A stretch of 31,095 nucleotides of DNA, taken from contig NZ_CAJUBK010000027.1 in the NCBI RefSeq assembly GCF_910584465.1, forward strand, positions 1 to 31,095. The letters run 5' to 3'. This DNA is from an uncultured Oscillibacter sp. (GTDB taxonomy: Bacteria > Bacillota > Clostridia > Oscillospirales > Oscillospiraceae). Below, one piece after another: positions 22,784 through 30,106 of the stretch. Positions within the stretch are counted from its first letter, which is position 1; each line of letters starts with the position of its first letter. The position numbers and the translations under genes were made by a program. The notes below the pieces were generated by a model that ran no database searches, was not told the DNA's origin, and saw only the letters and a program-made list of their open reading frames with translations.

Positions 22784-23377
22784 TCAGGCGGAGGGCGCGT
22801 CCGGGGCGCCGCCCTTGAAATGGCCCCGCAGGGCGAAGAGCGCCGCCATCAGGAAGAAGGCCAGGATGCAGTACGCCACGGCCAGGACCACGACGACGCC
22901 CTTGGCGGCGCTCTCGGGGATCCAGGCGGGCAGATAGGGGGCGAGCGCGAAAACGGTCACGAGGACGGTCTGAACGGTCCGCCACCGGAGCATCCGGCGG
23001 CTCAGCGATGCCCCGTCGGGCTCCGGGAGGCGCGTGAGCGCCAGCGCGGCCAGGTCGGTGAGGAACTGGAATTGGAAGTACATCTGGGCCACCGCCACCA
23101 GCAGGTCCAGGGGCGGGGACAGCCCGTCGATATCCCTCCCCAGCCAGGAGGCCCCCCAGTCCGCCGCGGTCCAGGCCGCCAGCAGGAGGCCCAGGGGACG
23201 CAGGAGCCCCAGGTCCCGCCGCTCCTCCTTCAGCGCGGCGATGGCGGAGAGGAACAGCAGCCAGCCCGCGAAGCTGGGCAGGATGCTGACCGTCCCCAAG
23301 TTGATATCCAGGTACAAGAACAGGTAGCCCCAGGCGGCGCAGGAGAGGCCGTCATACAGGCGCTTCCGCTCATCCAT
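22784..23377 (-). CDS. Multi-pass membrane protein of unknown function
   Basis: 197 residues with about five to six hydrophobic helices: YLFLYLDINLGTVSILPSF, GWLLFLSAIAAL, LGLLLAAWTAADW, LLVAVAQMYFQFQFLTDL, TVQTVLVTVFALAPYL and GVVVVLAVAYCILAFFLMAAL. Short polar loops and an N terminus rich in charged residues. I do not recognise the family. The start overlaps the stop of the upstream M56-derived frame by 8 nt, so it belongs to the blaI-M56 operon and may be part of the response that M56/BlaI controls. A strong terminator follows the gene. Confidence 0.8.
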   Translation of the reverse strand: MDERKRLYDGLSCAAWGYLFLYLDINLGTVSILPSFAGWLLFLSAIAALKEERRDLGLLRPLGLLLAAWTAADWGASWLGRDIDGLSPPLDLLVAVAQMYFQFQFLTDLAALALTRLPEPDGASLSRRMLRWRTVQTVLVTVFALAPYLPAWIPESAAKGVVVVLAVAYCILAFFLMAALFALRGHFKGGAPDAPSA

Positions 23378-24233
23378 GGGGGCCGCCTCCTTCCACGGGC
23401 AGGAGGGTCAGCTCCGCCTCCTTTACGCCGTTGATATAGAAGTCCAGGGCATAGCAGTCGGGAGGGAGGTAAGGCTCGGCCCCCTCCCCGTAGAAGCCGC
23501 TGCCCCCGCCGCTCAGGAAGATCTCATTGCCGTCCCGCTTCCAGTTGAAGCCCGAGGCGGTGGCCCAGTCCTCTCCGCCGGAGCTGGAGCCGGCGGAGCC
23601 CTCCGCGCCCGGGTCCCGCAGATCCGGGCGCTCCCCGCCGAAGGACATGGGGGCGCAGGACGCGCCCACGCTGCGGATCCCCGGCTTCCCCGGGTCGCCG
23701 TGGTAGACCGCCGTGAGGTGGGTCGAATACTTCGCGGAGGTGAACGACCCGCCGGGCTGAGGCGTGGTGAGGAAGGAGCGGGAGGAAAAGGCGGTCAGTC
23801 CGTCATGCTGGACATAGCTGTCGATGCAGCTGGAGGTCTGGAACTGCATCCGGAGGGTGAACTCCCCGGACTGCGCCTCGTAGAGGAAGGAGGGCAGTCC
23901 CAGATCTCCGAAGCTCCGGGCGTCGCCCTGGACCGTACGGATGTCCTCCAGGGGCCGGACCACCCAGCGGCCCCCTTCCTTCTCCGCCCGGAGGGCCTGC
24001 ACGGCCCTCCAGCGGCTTTGGACCGTGCCGTCCCACGCCTCGCCCTCCGGCGCGTCCGTCAGCTCCACGGCCAGCAGGCCCTCGTGGGCGTCCTCCCCCG
24101 CCGGGACCAGGTCGCAGATCTGATAGCCGCCGTGGACGTAGGGCTCCTCCGCCAGGCCGCAGTCCCAGCGGGGCTCCCCGCCCCGGCGGAGCTGCGCCGC
24201 CAGGTCCGCCTGGTCCTCCAGCGGGGCGCACAT
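23370..24233 (-). pseudogene. C-terminal part of the frameshifted M56 protein
   Basis: An open frame of 287 codons from an internal ATG with no ribosome-binding site at the right distance. It encodes a predicted extracytoplasmic region: YVHGGYQICDLVPAGEDAHEGLLAVELTD, then beta-rich sequence to YALDFYINGVKEAELTLLPVE. The M56 frame upstream runs to KAVLTQD at 24250; joining it to YRAMCAPLEDQ in this frame restores one continuous protein. M56 proteins of this layout normally have such an outer domain in the same chain. The two frames overlap on paper to 23803 only because GC-rich DNA has few stops. Either a real frameshift, or a sequencing error. Confidence 0.75.
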
Positions 24234-24245
24234 GGCCCGGTATTA

Positions 24246-25323
24246 GGATGTCCTGCGTCAGCACCGCCTTGGCATAGGCGTCCAGGGCCCCGGCATAGGT
24301 GGTGCACCACGTGGTCCGGGCGGAGGCCATGGCGGCGGCGGTCCCGACGGCGGAGCCGCCCCGGCCCGGCCGGACGGTCTGGGCATGGCTCCCCAGCAGC
24401 AGCGGCGGCGCCATCACCAGCGCCACGCACACGGACACCAGCGCCATCCCGGCGGGGTAGCGCTTGAACCGGGCGATGGCCTCCACGCGGCGGCGGATGT
24501 TCTTCCCGCCGTTGGCCATGGAGGAGGTCCCCGGCGCGCGGGCATAGCGCTCGTTGGCCATGCGCAGGAGGATGCGGCCATAGTCCCGCCGGTCCTCGCC
24601 CTCCAGCCGCTCCAGGACCCGCTGGTCGCAGAGGGACTCCAGGTCGTTCCCCGCCAGATCGGCGCAATGCCACAGGAGGGGGCTGCACCAGTGGAGGCAC
24701 CGGAAAAAGCAGATGAGGAGCCCCCAGGCGGCGTCGTGGTATTTGAGGTGCAGCAGCTCGTGGAGCAGGACCTTCTCGTCCGGTGCCTCCCCGGTGGGCA
24801 GGGCCAGCACCGGTCGGACCACGCCGCAGATGAACGCGGAGGGCAGGCCCTCCACCTCCACGGCGGGGCACACGGGCAGTCCGTACTTTCCCGCCGCGGC
24901 CCGGATGGGCGCGCCGTCCGCCGGGGACCCCCGCCGGAGGGCCCGCCGCAGGCGGACGTAGGAGACGAGATACCGGCCCAGGAAGAAGAGCACGCCGGCC
25001 GCGTAGACCAGGTACAGCCAGTCCGCCGCCGTCCTGGGCGCCGCCGGAGGGGGCAGGGGGACGGGGACCGTCACCCGGGCCAAGGCCCCGTACTCCCCGG
25101 TGAGGGCGGAGCGGACCGTCTCCACCAGCCAGGGCCAGTTGAACAGGATATACCGCCCGCCCAGCCCCGCCGGGACCAGCAGCGCCAGCCCCAGCACGCC
25201 CCAGACGGTGGACTGCCACCGGGGGGACAGCTTGTCGCGGAACATGGCCTTCACCACCAGCAGCAGCGCCGCCGCGCCGGAGGCGGTGAGGGTCTGCAAA
25301 AGGAAGCTCCAGAAGTCCCGCAC
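24246..25323 (-). CDS. BlaR1/MecR1-family M56 metallopeptidase, frameshifted near residue 358
   Basis: About 358 residues up to the apparent frameshift; the frame stays nominally open to 23803. Membrane helices near the start (FWSFLLQTLTASGAAALLLVV, VWGVLGLALLVPAGLGG, LYLVYAAGVLFFLGRYLVSYV) precede the zinc-protease motif HELLHLKYHDAAWG with HExxH, and LICFFRCLHWCSPLLWHCADLAGNDLE, which contains the third ligand region. Another helix at about 315-335 leads outside. In BlaR1 relatives, ligand sensing outside activates the inner protease, which removes the BlaI repressor. The GTG at 25323 follows GGAGATGGAGG and lies 2 nt after the blaI stop. Confidence 0.88.
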
Positions 25324-25325
25324 GG

Positions 25326-25691
25326 CTACACCTCCATCTCGTCCAGGAGGCGGCGCAGGTCGTCCCGCTCCCCGGGGGAGAGGGCCTGCTCCTTCAAAAA
25401 CGCCGCCACCAGGTCCCTGGCGGAGCCCCGGTAGACCCGCCGCAGGAAGGAGTCCCGCTCCTGGGCCTGGCAGTCCGCCCGGTCCAGGGCCGCCCGGTAG
25501 AGGCGGGGGTGGCCGCTCTTGTCGATGGAGACCAGCCCCTTGGCCTCCATCCGGGTGAGGTATGTCAGCACGGTGTTCCGGCTCCAGCCGGTCTCCGGCC
25601 GCAGGGTCTCCGTCAAGCCGCCCAGGGTGTCCCCGCCGCTGTCCCACAGCGCCGAGAGCACCGTCCATTCCCGGTCCGATAGGTTCGCCAT
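25326..25691 (-). CDS. blaI: BlaI/MecI-family transcriptional repressor
   Basis: 121 residues from the ATG at 25691 (a GTG immediately upstream is also possible). The winged-helix pattern is clear: LSDREWTVLSALWDSGGDTLGGL, TGWSRNTVLTYLTRMEAKGLV (recognition helix) and RLYRAALDR (wing), followed by the C-terminal dimerisation helices (ERDSFLRRVYRGSARDLVAAFL). Family members repress beta-lactamase or other envelope-stress genes until an M56 protease inactivates them. The next gene is that M56 protease, and two operator palindromes overlap the promoter, so autoregulation is expected. An AGGAGG site precedes the start. No beta-lactamase gene is in the window. Confidence 0.95.
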   Translation of the reverse strand: MANLSDREWTVLSALWDSGGDTLGGLTETLRPETGWSRNTVLTYLTRMEAKGLVSIDKSGHPRLYRAALDRADCQAQERDSFLRRVYRGSARDLVAAFLKEQALSPGERDDLRRLLDEMEV

Positions 25692-25703
25692 CACGCTATC
25701 CTC

Positions 25704-25738
25704 CTACAAGTGTAGTTTCCTATATACTACACCTGTAG
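25704..25738. promoter_or_regulatory. Two BlaI operators
   Basis: CTACAAGTGTAG (25704-25715) and CTACACCTGTAG (25727-25738): two TACAnnTGTA palindromes as bound by BlaI/MecI, with centres 23 bp apart. They cover the -10 region and the start of transcription of the blaI promoter. Confidence 0.85.
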
Positions 25739-25752
25739 GAGGACGTTGTCAA
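25724..25752 (-). promoter_or_regulatory. Promoter of the blaI-M56 operon
   Basis: On the - strand a perfect TTGACA (25752-25747), 17-bp spacer, TAGTAT (25729-25724). Confidence 0.82.
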
Positions 25753-25755
25753 CCC

Positions 25756-25924
25756 TCAGGGGCTGCATCCATGCCCGGGGACGCCGGATGGGTGGGGATC
25801 CCCCTGCCGGACAAGGGGGTCTGCCCTGCCATCGGCATATGGCAGGGCAGACCGGCGCAGGGCGGTATCATGGGGGGAGGACCGTCCGGACGGCGTCCGG
25901 CGCTCGCGGCGGCTACAGGTCCTC
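25756..25924 (+). repeat. Structured repeat A, left flank of the R-M island
   Basis: 169 bp matching the reverse complement of 29261-29427 along its full length (roughly 60-65% by eye). Shared landmarks: TCAGG, ATCCATG, GCCGGATG, GGGGATC, ACAAGG, a central hairpin, CGGTAT, GACGGCGT and TACAGGTCCTC. The central stem here is 14 bp (GTCTGCCCTGCCAT with ATGGCAGGGCAGAC). It overlaps the last codons of the vsr-like gene. Confidence 0.82.
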
Positions 25925-26389
25925 CTGCTCGGGCGGGCGGCAGGGGACGTCCCAGCGCCGGCGGACCATCGTCTCCAGGATGGAAGCCTCCACGGCCTGG
26001 ACGCACGCGTCCAGATCCTTCTTCACGTCCTTCTCCCAAAACCGGAGGACCGTCCAGCCCATGGCCGTCAGGCGCGCCTCGTCCCGGGCGTCCCGGGCGA
26101 TGTTCTCTTCGATCTTCTCGATCCAGTAACTGCGGTTGGACCGGAGCTTCTCCTTTTTCCGCTCCCAGTCGTAGCCGTGCCAGAACTCCCCGTCGACGAA
26201 GATGGCCAGCTGATACTTCATGAGGGCGATGTCCGGTGAACCCGGGAGGGCCCTGTGGTTGAGGCGGTAGCGGTATCCCTTGTGCCACAGGGCTTTCGCC
26301 AGCAGGGTCTCCGCGGCCCCGCGCTTGAGGTGGACATGGGACATCCTCCGGGAGACCTCCGGCGTCGTTTCGAACCGGGGGTGCTTCAT
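25913..26389 (-). CDS. vsr: Vsr-like very-short-patch repair endonuclease
   Basis: 158 residues of the Vsr family, which nicks beside T:G mismatches produced by deamination of 5-methylcytosine. Family blocks in order: RRMSHVHLKRGAAETLLAKALW, GYRYRLNHRALPGSPDIAL (catalytic Asp in SPDIA), AIFVDGEFWHGYDW (FVxGxFWHG), WIEKIEENIARDARDEARL, and GWTVLRFWEKDV. Standard length. GGGGAGG precedes the ATG. It lies 34 nt downstream of the restriction nuclease gene on the same strand, so they are co-transcribed. Its function matches the C5-cytosine methyltransferase at 27946. The last codons fall inside structured repeat A. Confidence 0.94.
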   Translation of the reverse strand: MKHPRFETTPEVSRRMSHVHLKRGAAETLLAKALWHKGYRYRLNHRALPGSPDIALMKYQLAIFVDGEFWHGYDWERKKEKLRSNRSYWIEKIEENIARDARDEARLTAMGWTVLRFWEKDVKKDLDACVQAVEASILETMVRRRWDVPCRPPEQEDL

Positions 26390-26423
26390 GGCGCGGACCT
26401 CCCCGGGGGGCGGCGGACGACGG

Positions 26424-27851
26424 TCATCGATCGAAACGCCTCCCCTCCGCCGCTTCTTCGATCTGCTTTCGGATGTACGTGTTGTTCAGCCAGAAGCTCT
26501 GCTTCGTCATCCACCGCCCGTCCGGCAGCTGCGCGGCGTCGGCCAGGGTCCCCGACCCAAGGGTCTCCCACGCGCGGCTCGGGTCCAGGATGTAGAAGGA
26601 GCGGCTTGCGTGGGGCCGCACGTGGGCCACAGAGCTTTCCGAATATTTGGGCAGATCGTTGTAGACCCCGTTCAGCGTCGGGATGAGCCGGACGCCGTCC
26701 CGGATAGTCCGGACCGTCCGCTCCCACACGCGGTGCACCTCTTCCAGGTCGTCCTCCGGGATGTTCCAGAACTGGATCCGATCGAAGATGAAATGCCCGG
26801 ACGCATCCTGGCGGAAGATGACGAAGAGGAACCGGGCGGGAGCCAGGAAGTTCCGCAGGGTGGACTCCTCCCAGGTCTCCTGGCTGAGCTCGATGAAATC
26901 GAACGCCGGGAGCGACATGCTCTGCTTGATAAGGCCGTCGTGCTGGATGCGGACCGTTTTCGGGACGATGCTGGCCTTCTGGAATTCCTCCGTGAGGGAG
27001 ACGTCTCCCTCGACCCCCAGCATTTTGCCGAGGAGGATCCGATTCAGGTGCTTGGGATGGCCCTTGACGCCGAAGTGATGCTTCAGATCCTTCCGCCTCC
27101 ATCCGAACCAGGGGCGCAGCTTCTCGAGGATGTAGTCCTCGAAGGACTGCTCCTCCAGCAGGCGCCAGTCCTTGATGACCTGCTCGCAGGGCTTGTCCCC
27201 GAAAATGTAGGTATTGAGCACCCGGGTCATGTAAGACGGCTTGAGGGAATAGGCCCGCTGCTTCGCCGGGACCGGCGAGAAGGGCTGGGCGCGGGTGCTG
27301 GAGGCGTTCTTCCCCTTCGTGCACGCGGCCAGATAGAGCGTGTCGCCCTCGGAGAGCAGATGGGCCTCTCCCCGGCGGACCTTGTCCATGATCGTCTCCC
27401 AGTCCCGCTGGATGATGGCGCGGTCCTCCTCCGGGAAGCGGAAGAGCACGGCCCGGTCGATCGTGAACTCGCCCTTGGGGACGTCCGGGCGGTGCTCATA
27501 GGACATGAGGAGCAGCGTGGAGCATTTGTGCCAGAAATCGCTGGTCTCGAAGGTCTTTTTATATTCGGTCATATAGTTGATGAGATCGCAGACCAGCCGC
27601 TCCTTGGCCCGGATGCCCTTGTCCGTATGCAGGTAGGGGGTCACTTTCAGCTCCACCCCCGCCTCCGGGAAGTCCGGCTCGGAGTCGGGGTTGGGCCGGT
27701 AGCCGAACCAGCCCTCCTCGATGACCGTCCCCACCGCGCCCTTCCCCGTCGCCAGGCGGCCCGAGCGGTCGATGTTTTTCAGAGGGATGCCGACCGCCTC
27801 CTGCGCGCGCCGCAGGACGTCCGCCGGCGTCCGATATCTCGTGCCCTTCAT
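26424..27851 (-). CDS. Type II restriction endonuclease, Sau3AI/MutH-like
   Basis: 475 residues from the ATG at 27851. Residues 20-200 show the MutH/Sau3AI catalytic pattern: GKGAVGTVIEEGWFGYRPN, then DFPEAGVELKVTPY, with Asp and ExK of the metal site. A second, C-terminal MutH-like half is expected in Sau3AI; the region from about 240 on (FEDYILEKLRPWFGWRRKDLKHHFG; KTVRIQHDGLIKQSMSLPAFDF) fits this. Sau3AI cuts GATC, so this is the likely but unproven target. A longer frame from 27914 is excluded because that ATG lies at or before the predicted start of transcription. The cognate methyltransferase gene is divergent; the Vsr-like gene follows. Confidence 0.9.
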   Translation of the reverse strand: MKGTRYRTPADVLRRAQEAVGIPLKNIDRSGRLATGKGAVGTVIEEGWFGYRPNPDSEPDFPEAGVELKVTPYLHTDKGIRAKERLVCDLINYMTEYKKTFETSDFWHKCSTLLLMSYEHRPDVPKGEFTIDRAVLFRFPEEDRAIIQRDWETIMDKVRRGEAHLLSEGDTLYLAACTKGKNASSTRAQPFSPVPAKQRAYSLKPSYMTRVLNTYIFGDKPCEQVIKDWRLLEEQSFEDYILEKLRPWFGWRRKDLKHHFGVKGHPKHLNRILLGKMLGVEGDVSLTEEFQKASIVPKTVRIQHDGLIKQSMSLPAFDFIELSQETWEESTLRNFLAPARFLFVIFRQDASGHFIFDRIQFWNIPEDDLEEVHRVWERTVRTIRDGVRLIPTLNGVYNDLPKYSESSVAHVRPHASRSFYILDPSRAWETLGSGTLADAAQLPDGRWMTKQSFWLNNTYIRKQIEEAAEGRRFDR

Positions 27852-27880
27852 ATCCTCACCACTTTCTGCGAAATTACCAC

Positions 27881-27909
27881 TTGATCTTTCCCGGGAAGTG
27901 TGGTATACT
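27881..27909 (+). promoter_or_regulatory. Promoter of the C5-methyltransferase gene
   Basis: TTGATC (27881-27886), 17-bp spacer, TATACT (27904-27909). The spacer contains the perfect palindrome TTCCCGGGAA (27888-27897), and the -35 contains a GATC. Confidence 0.8.
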
Positions 27910-27916
27910 GGCATCC

Positions 27917-27945
27917 ATTATAGCAGGGAGCGGAGGGATCGAAAA
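27917..27945 (-). promoter_or_regulatory. Promoter of the restriction nuclease gene
   Basis: On the - strand a perfect TATAAT (27922-27917) with extended -10 (TGC) and a weak -35, TTTTCG (27945-27940), at 17 bp. It overlaps the transcription start of the divergent methyltransferase gene. Confidence 0.68.
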
Positions 27946-29169
27946 GTGGCAAAAGGGAAAAGCATCCCCGTTGTCGAGCTTTTTGCCGGAGTCGGTGGGT
28001 TCCGCGTCGGGCTGGAAGACGCGTCTCCCCGTTTCAAGACCGTTTGGGCCAATCAATGGGAGCCCGGACAGGCGGGCCAGTGGGCTTATAAATGCTACAT
28101 GGAGAGGTTCCGGGAGAAGGCGCGCTGCGTCAACGAGGATATCGCCCAGGTGATCGGCCGGGTCCCGCCCCACGACCTGCTGGTGGGCGGCTTCCCCTGC
28201 CAGGACTACTCCGTGGCCCATACCGGGGCGCAGGGCATCGAGGGGCAGAAGGGCGTGCTGTGGTGGTCCATCTACGACGTCGTCAGGCTGCGGCACCCGA
28301 AGTATATCCTGCTGGAGAACGTGGACCGGCTGCTCAAGTCCCCGGCCAAGCAGCGGGGGAGGGACTTCGGCATCATCCTGCGCTGTTTGCAGGACGAGGG
28401 ATATGTGGTGGAGTGGCGCGTCATCAACGCCGCCGATTACGGGAACGCCCAGCGCCGCCGCCGCGTCTTCATCTTCGCCGCCAAGAAGCATACGAAGTTC
28501 TACCGCCGGCTCCGCCGGCTCGACCTGGAGGAGGGCGGCAGCGCCTGGCTGGAGGCGGACGGGTTTTTTGCCCCGGCTTTCCCGGTGGAGCGGGAGGAGG
28601 GACGCCGCTCCAGCAGCGCGGACATCACGGAGTTTCAGGATCTGGTGGATGTGACGGACCATTTCGCGGCGGCGTTCCACAACGCGGGGATCATGGCCGG
28701 CGGGAAGATCTGGTCCGAGCAGGTGTCCCCGAAGTGCGTGCCGCCGAGGCCCCTGGCCTCCCTGGTGGAGCGGGGGCAGGTGGACGAGCGCTATTTCATC
28801 CCCGCGGACGAGATGAAGAAGTGGGAGACCATGAAAGGGGCGAAGAAGATCCCCCGCGTGTCCAAGGCCACCGGCTATGAGTACACGTTTTCCGAGGGGC
28901 CCATCGCCTTCCCGGATCCGCTGGACAAGCCCGCCCGGACGATGCTCACCAGCGAGGGCGGAGCGAACCGGAGCACCCACATCATCCTGGACCCGCTCAC
29001 CGGGCGGAAGCGGAAGCTGACCCCCCTGGAGTGCGAGCGCATCAACGGCTTCCGGGATGGGTGGACCGACACCGGGATGCCGGAGCGCCAGCGGTATTTC
29101 ATCATGGGCAATGCGCTGGTGGTGCCGCTCATCGAGAAGATGGGGGAGCGGCTGCTGGAGATCCGATGA
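27946..29169 (+). CDS. dcm: DNA (cytosine-5-)-methyltransferase
   Basis: 407 residues from the GTG at 27946 (GGAGGG site). C5-methyltransferase motifs in order: I VVELFAGVGGFRVGL, IV LLVGGFPCQDYSV with the catalytic Cys of PCQ, VI ENVDRLL, VIII QRRRRVFIFA, a variable target-recognition region (about 190-320), IX-like RKLTPLECERINGF and X GNALVVPLI. It modifies cytosine at the site cut by the adjacent nuclease, probably within GATC. The predicted promoter places transcription start at about 27916, so upstream in-frame codons to 27721 (inside the nuclease gene) are not used. No N-terminal helix-turn-helix extension is present. Confidence 0.95.
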   Translation: MAKGKSIPVVELFAGVGGFRVGLEDASPRFKTVWANQWEPGQAGQWAYKCYMERFREKARCVNEDIAQVIGRVPPHDLLVGGFPCQDYSVAHTGAQGIEGQKGVLWWSIYDVVRLRHPKYILLENVDRLLKSPAKQRGRDFGIILRCLQDEGYVVEWRVINAADYGNAQRRRRVFIFAAKKHTKFYRRLRRLDLEEGGSAWLEADGFFAPAFPVEREEGRRSSSADITEFQDLVDVTDHFAAAFHNAGIMAGGKIWSEQVSPKCVPPRPLASLVERGQVDERYFIPADEMKKWETMKGAKKIPRVSKATGYEYTFSEGPIAFPDPLDKPARTMLTSEGGANRSTHIILDPLTGRKRKLTPLECERINGFRDGWTDTGMPERQRYFIMGNALVVPLIEKMGERLLEIR

Positions 29170-29172
29170 TTT

Positions 29173-29207
29173 AAACAGGGGACGCGCATAGCGCGTCCCC
29201 TGTTTTT
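29173..29207 (+). terminator. Terminator after the methyltransferase gene
   Basis: A 15-bp perfect stem (29173-29187 with 29191-29205) with a 3-nt loop and AAA/TTTTT ends. Confidence 0.93.
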
Positions 29208-29260
29208 GCCCCCGCGGGGCCTATGGACCGCCGGATGGGACTGCCTCCGGCGGGGGATAC

Positions 29261-29427
29261 TGAGGACCTGTATCCACGACCGCCAAACGCCGTCTGAGCG
29301 GTCTTTTCCCCGCCATACCGTGTCGCCTTCCCTTGCCATACGCCAGTATGGCTGCGGAAGAACTCCTTGTCTGGCGGGAGAGATCCCCGCACATCCGGCA
29401 TCCCCCGGTCATGGATACGGGTCCTGA
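29261..29427 (-). repeat. Structured repeat B, right flank of the R-M island
   Basis: 167 bp, homologous to repeat A in the opposite orientation. It has 21-bp terminal inverted repeats (29261-29281 and 29407-29427, 18 of 21 matching) and a central hairpin, GCCATAC/GTATGGC (29335-29352 region), extended by CTTCC/GGAAG. No gene is evident in 29208-29496 apart from this element. Confidence 0.82.
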
Positions 29428-29496
29428 CCCTGCGCCCGGAAAGGGCCGGACGCATTTCAAGGACCGCGATATCCGATCGAAGAGGAGGTGACGGCT

Positions 29497-29646
29497 ATGG
29501 AAGGACGCCGCCAGTCGGACAAGCCGATGGAGAAGGCGAAGGAGATGTCCCGATTCACTGCCGCGAAGACCGACCCCATGGGGAGTTGGACCGGACGGCC
29601 CCTGGACCCCTATGAGGTCCCGGTGCAGGACGCGGACGATCTGTAA
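29497..29646 (+). CDS. Small 49-aa conserved-type protein
   Basis: 49 residues after an excellent AGAGGAGGTG site (29481-29490). It starts MEGRRQSDKPMEKAKEM, is highly charged, and ends in GSWTGRPLDPYEVPVQDADDL-like sequence (TGRPLDPYEVPVQDADDL). From memory, a DPxGSYTG...PVQDADDL tail recurs in short hypothetical proteins of clostridia, which supports it as a real gene. No signal peptide or membrane helix, so it is cytosolic. A GGCGGCAG/CTGCCGCC hairpin follows at 29668-29688 without a T-run. Function unknown. Confidence 0.72.
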   Translation: MEGRRQSDKPMEKAKEMSRFTAAKTDPMGSWTGRPLDPYEVPVQDADDL

Positions 29647-29698
29647 GGGCTCCATCAGGCACAGGACGGCGGCAGGGCGACTGCCGCCGCCCCAAATT

Positions 29699-29739
29699 AT
29701 TGCACTATGCACAAAAATATAAATATTTTATTGTGCAAT
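29699..29739. repeat. AT-rich inverted repeat upstream of the HPr-like gene
   Basis: ATTGCAC (29699-29705) and GTGCAAT (29733-29739) enclose a second pair, AAAATAT/ATATTTT (29714-29729). This 41-nt AT-rich patch contrasts sharply with its GC-rich surroundings. It is just upstream of the promoter and could be an operator, a UP-like element, or a weak terminator. Confidence 0.55.
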
Positions 29740-29756
29740 TCTGATAAATACCAGCG

Positions 29757-29785
29757 TTGACATCTCGTGCCGCAGTTGCTAGAAT
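29757..29785 (+). promoter_or_regulatory. Promoter of the HPr-like gene
   Basis: TTGACA (29757-29762), 17-bp spacer, TAGAAT (29780-29785). Confidence 0.85.
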
Positions 29786-29853
29786 GTGGAGGATCCCAAG
29801 GAGGATCGAGAGCGATCGTTCGACACCGCATACCCGATAAGGAGGAACACACG

Positions 29854-30075
29854 ATGACAAGAGACATTGACATAAAGAGCGAAGAGCAGGTCGTCCGCAT
29901 CAACCGCCTGGCCTGCGCGGCCCCCTACGAGGTCTGGCTGAGCACCGACACGGTGATGCTGGACGCCCGGTCCCTGCTGGGGCTGTTCGGCCTGGTGGGC
30001 CAGCGGGCCAAGGTGGTCACGGAAGACGGCCTGGCCCCCAGGACGCTGGACCGCCTGGTGAAGAAGATGGCCTGA
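29854..30075 (+). CDS. HPr-like domain protein without the active-site histidine
   Basis: 73 residues from the ATG at 29854, which follows AAGGAGG. The fold pattern resembles the PTS phosphocarrier HPr: a first beta-strand (EEQVVRINRLA), PYEVWLSTDTVMLDARSLLGLFGLVG matching the serine-loop helix region, then AKVVTEDG. The segment GxHARPA with His15 of true HPr is absent, so it should not carry phosphate from PEP and is more likely a regulatory or structural relative. I recall similar proteins annotated as HPr family in clostridia. It has its own consensus promoter and is followed directly by a duplicated terminator with a structured repeat. An MglB-like gene lies downstream. Confidence 0.8.
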   Translation: MTRDIDIKSEEQVVRINRLACAAPYEVWLSTDTVMLDARSLLGLFGLVGQRAKVVTEDGLAPRTLDRLVKKMA

Positions 30076-30082
30076 AGAGGAG

Positions 30083-30106
30083 GAGGGAGCTCGTGAGAGC
30101 TCCCTC
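30083..30106. terminator. Terminator hairpin, copy 1 of a perfect 24-bp direct repeat
   Basis: A 10-bp stem (30083-30092 with 30097-30106) with loop GTGA, 7 nt after the stop codon of the HPr-like gene. The same 24 bp recur at 30265-30288. Confidence 0.85.

Noticed and set aside
27852..27914. An earlier ATG at 27914 for the restriction nuclease
   Set aside because: It lies at or before the predicted start of transcription (TATAAT at 27917-27922) and the added residues are not family-like.
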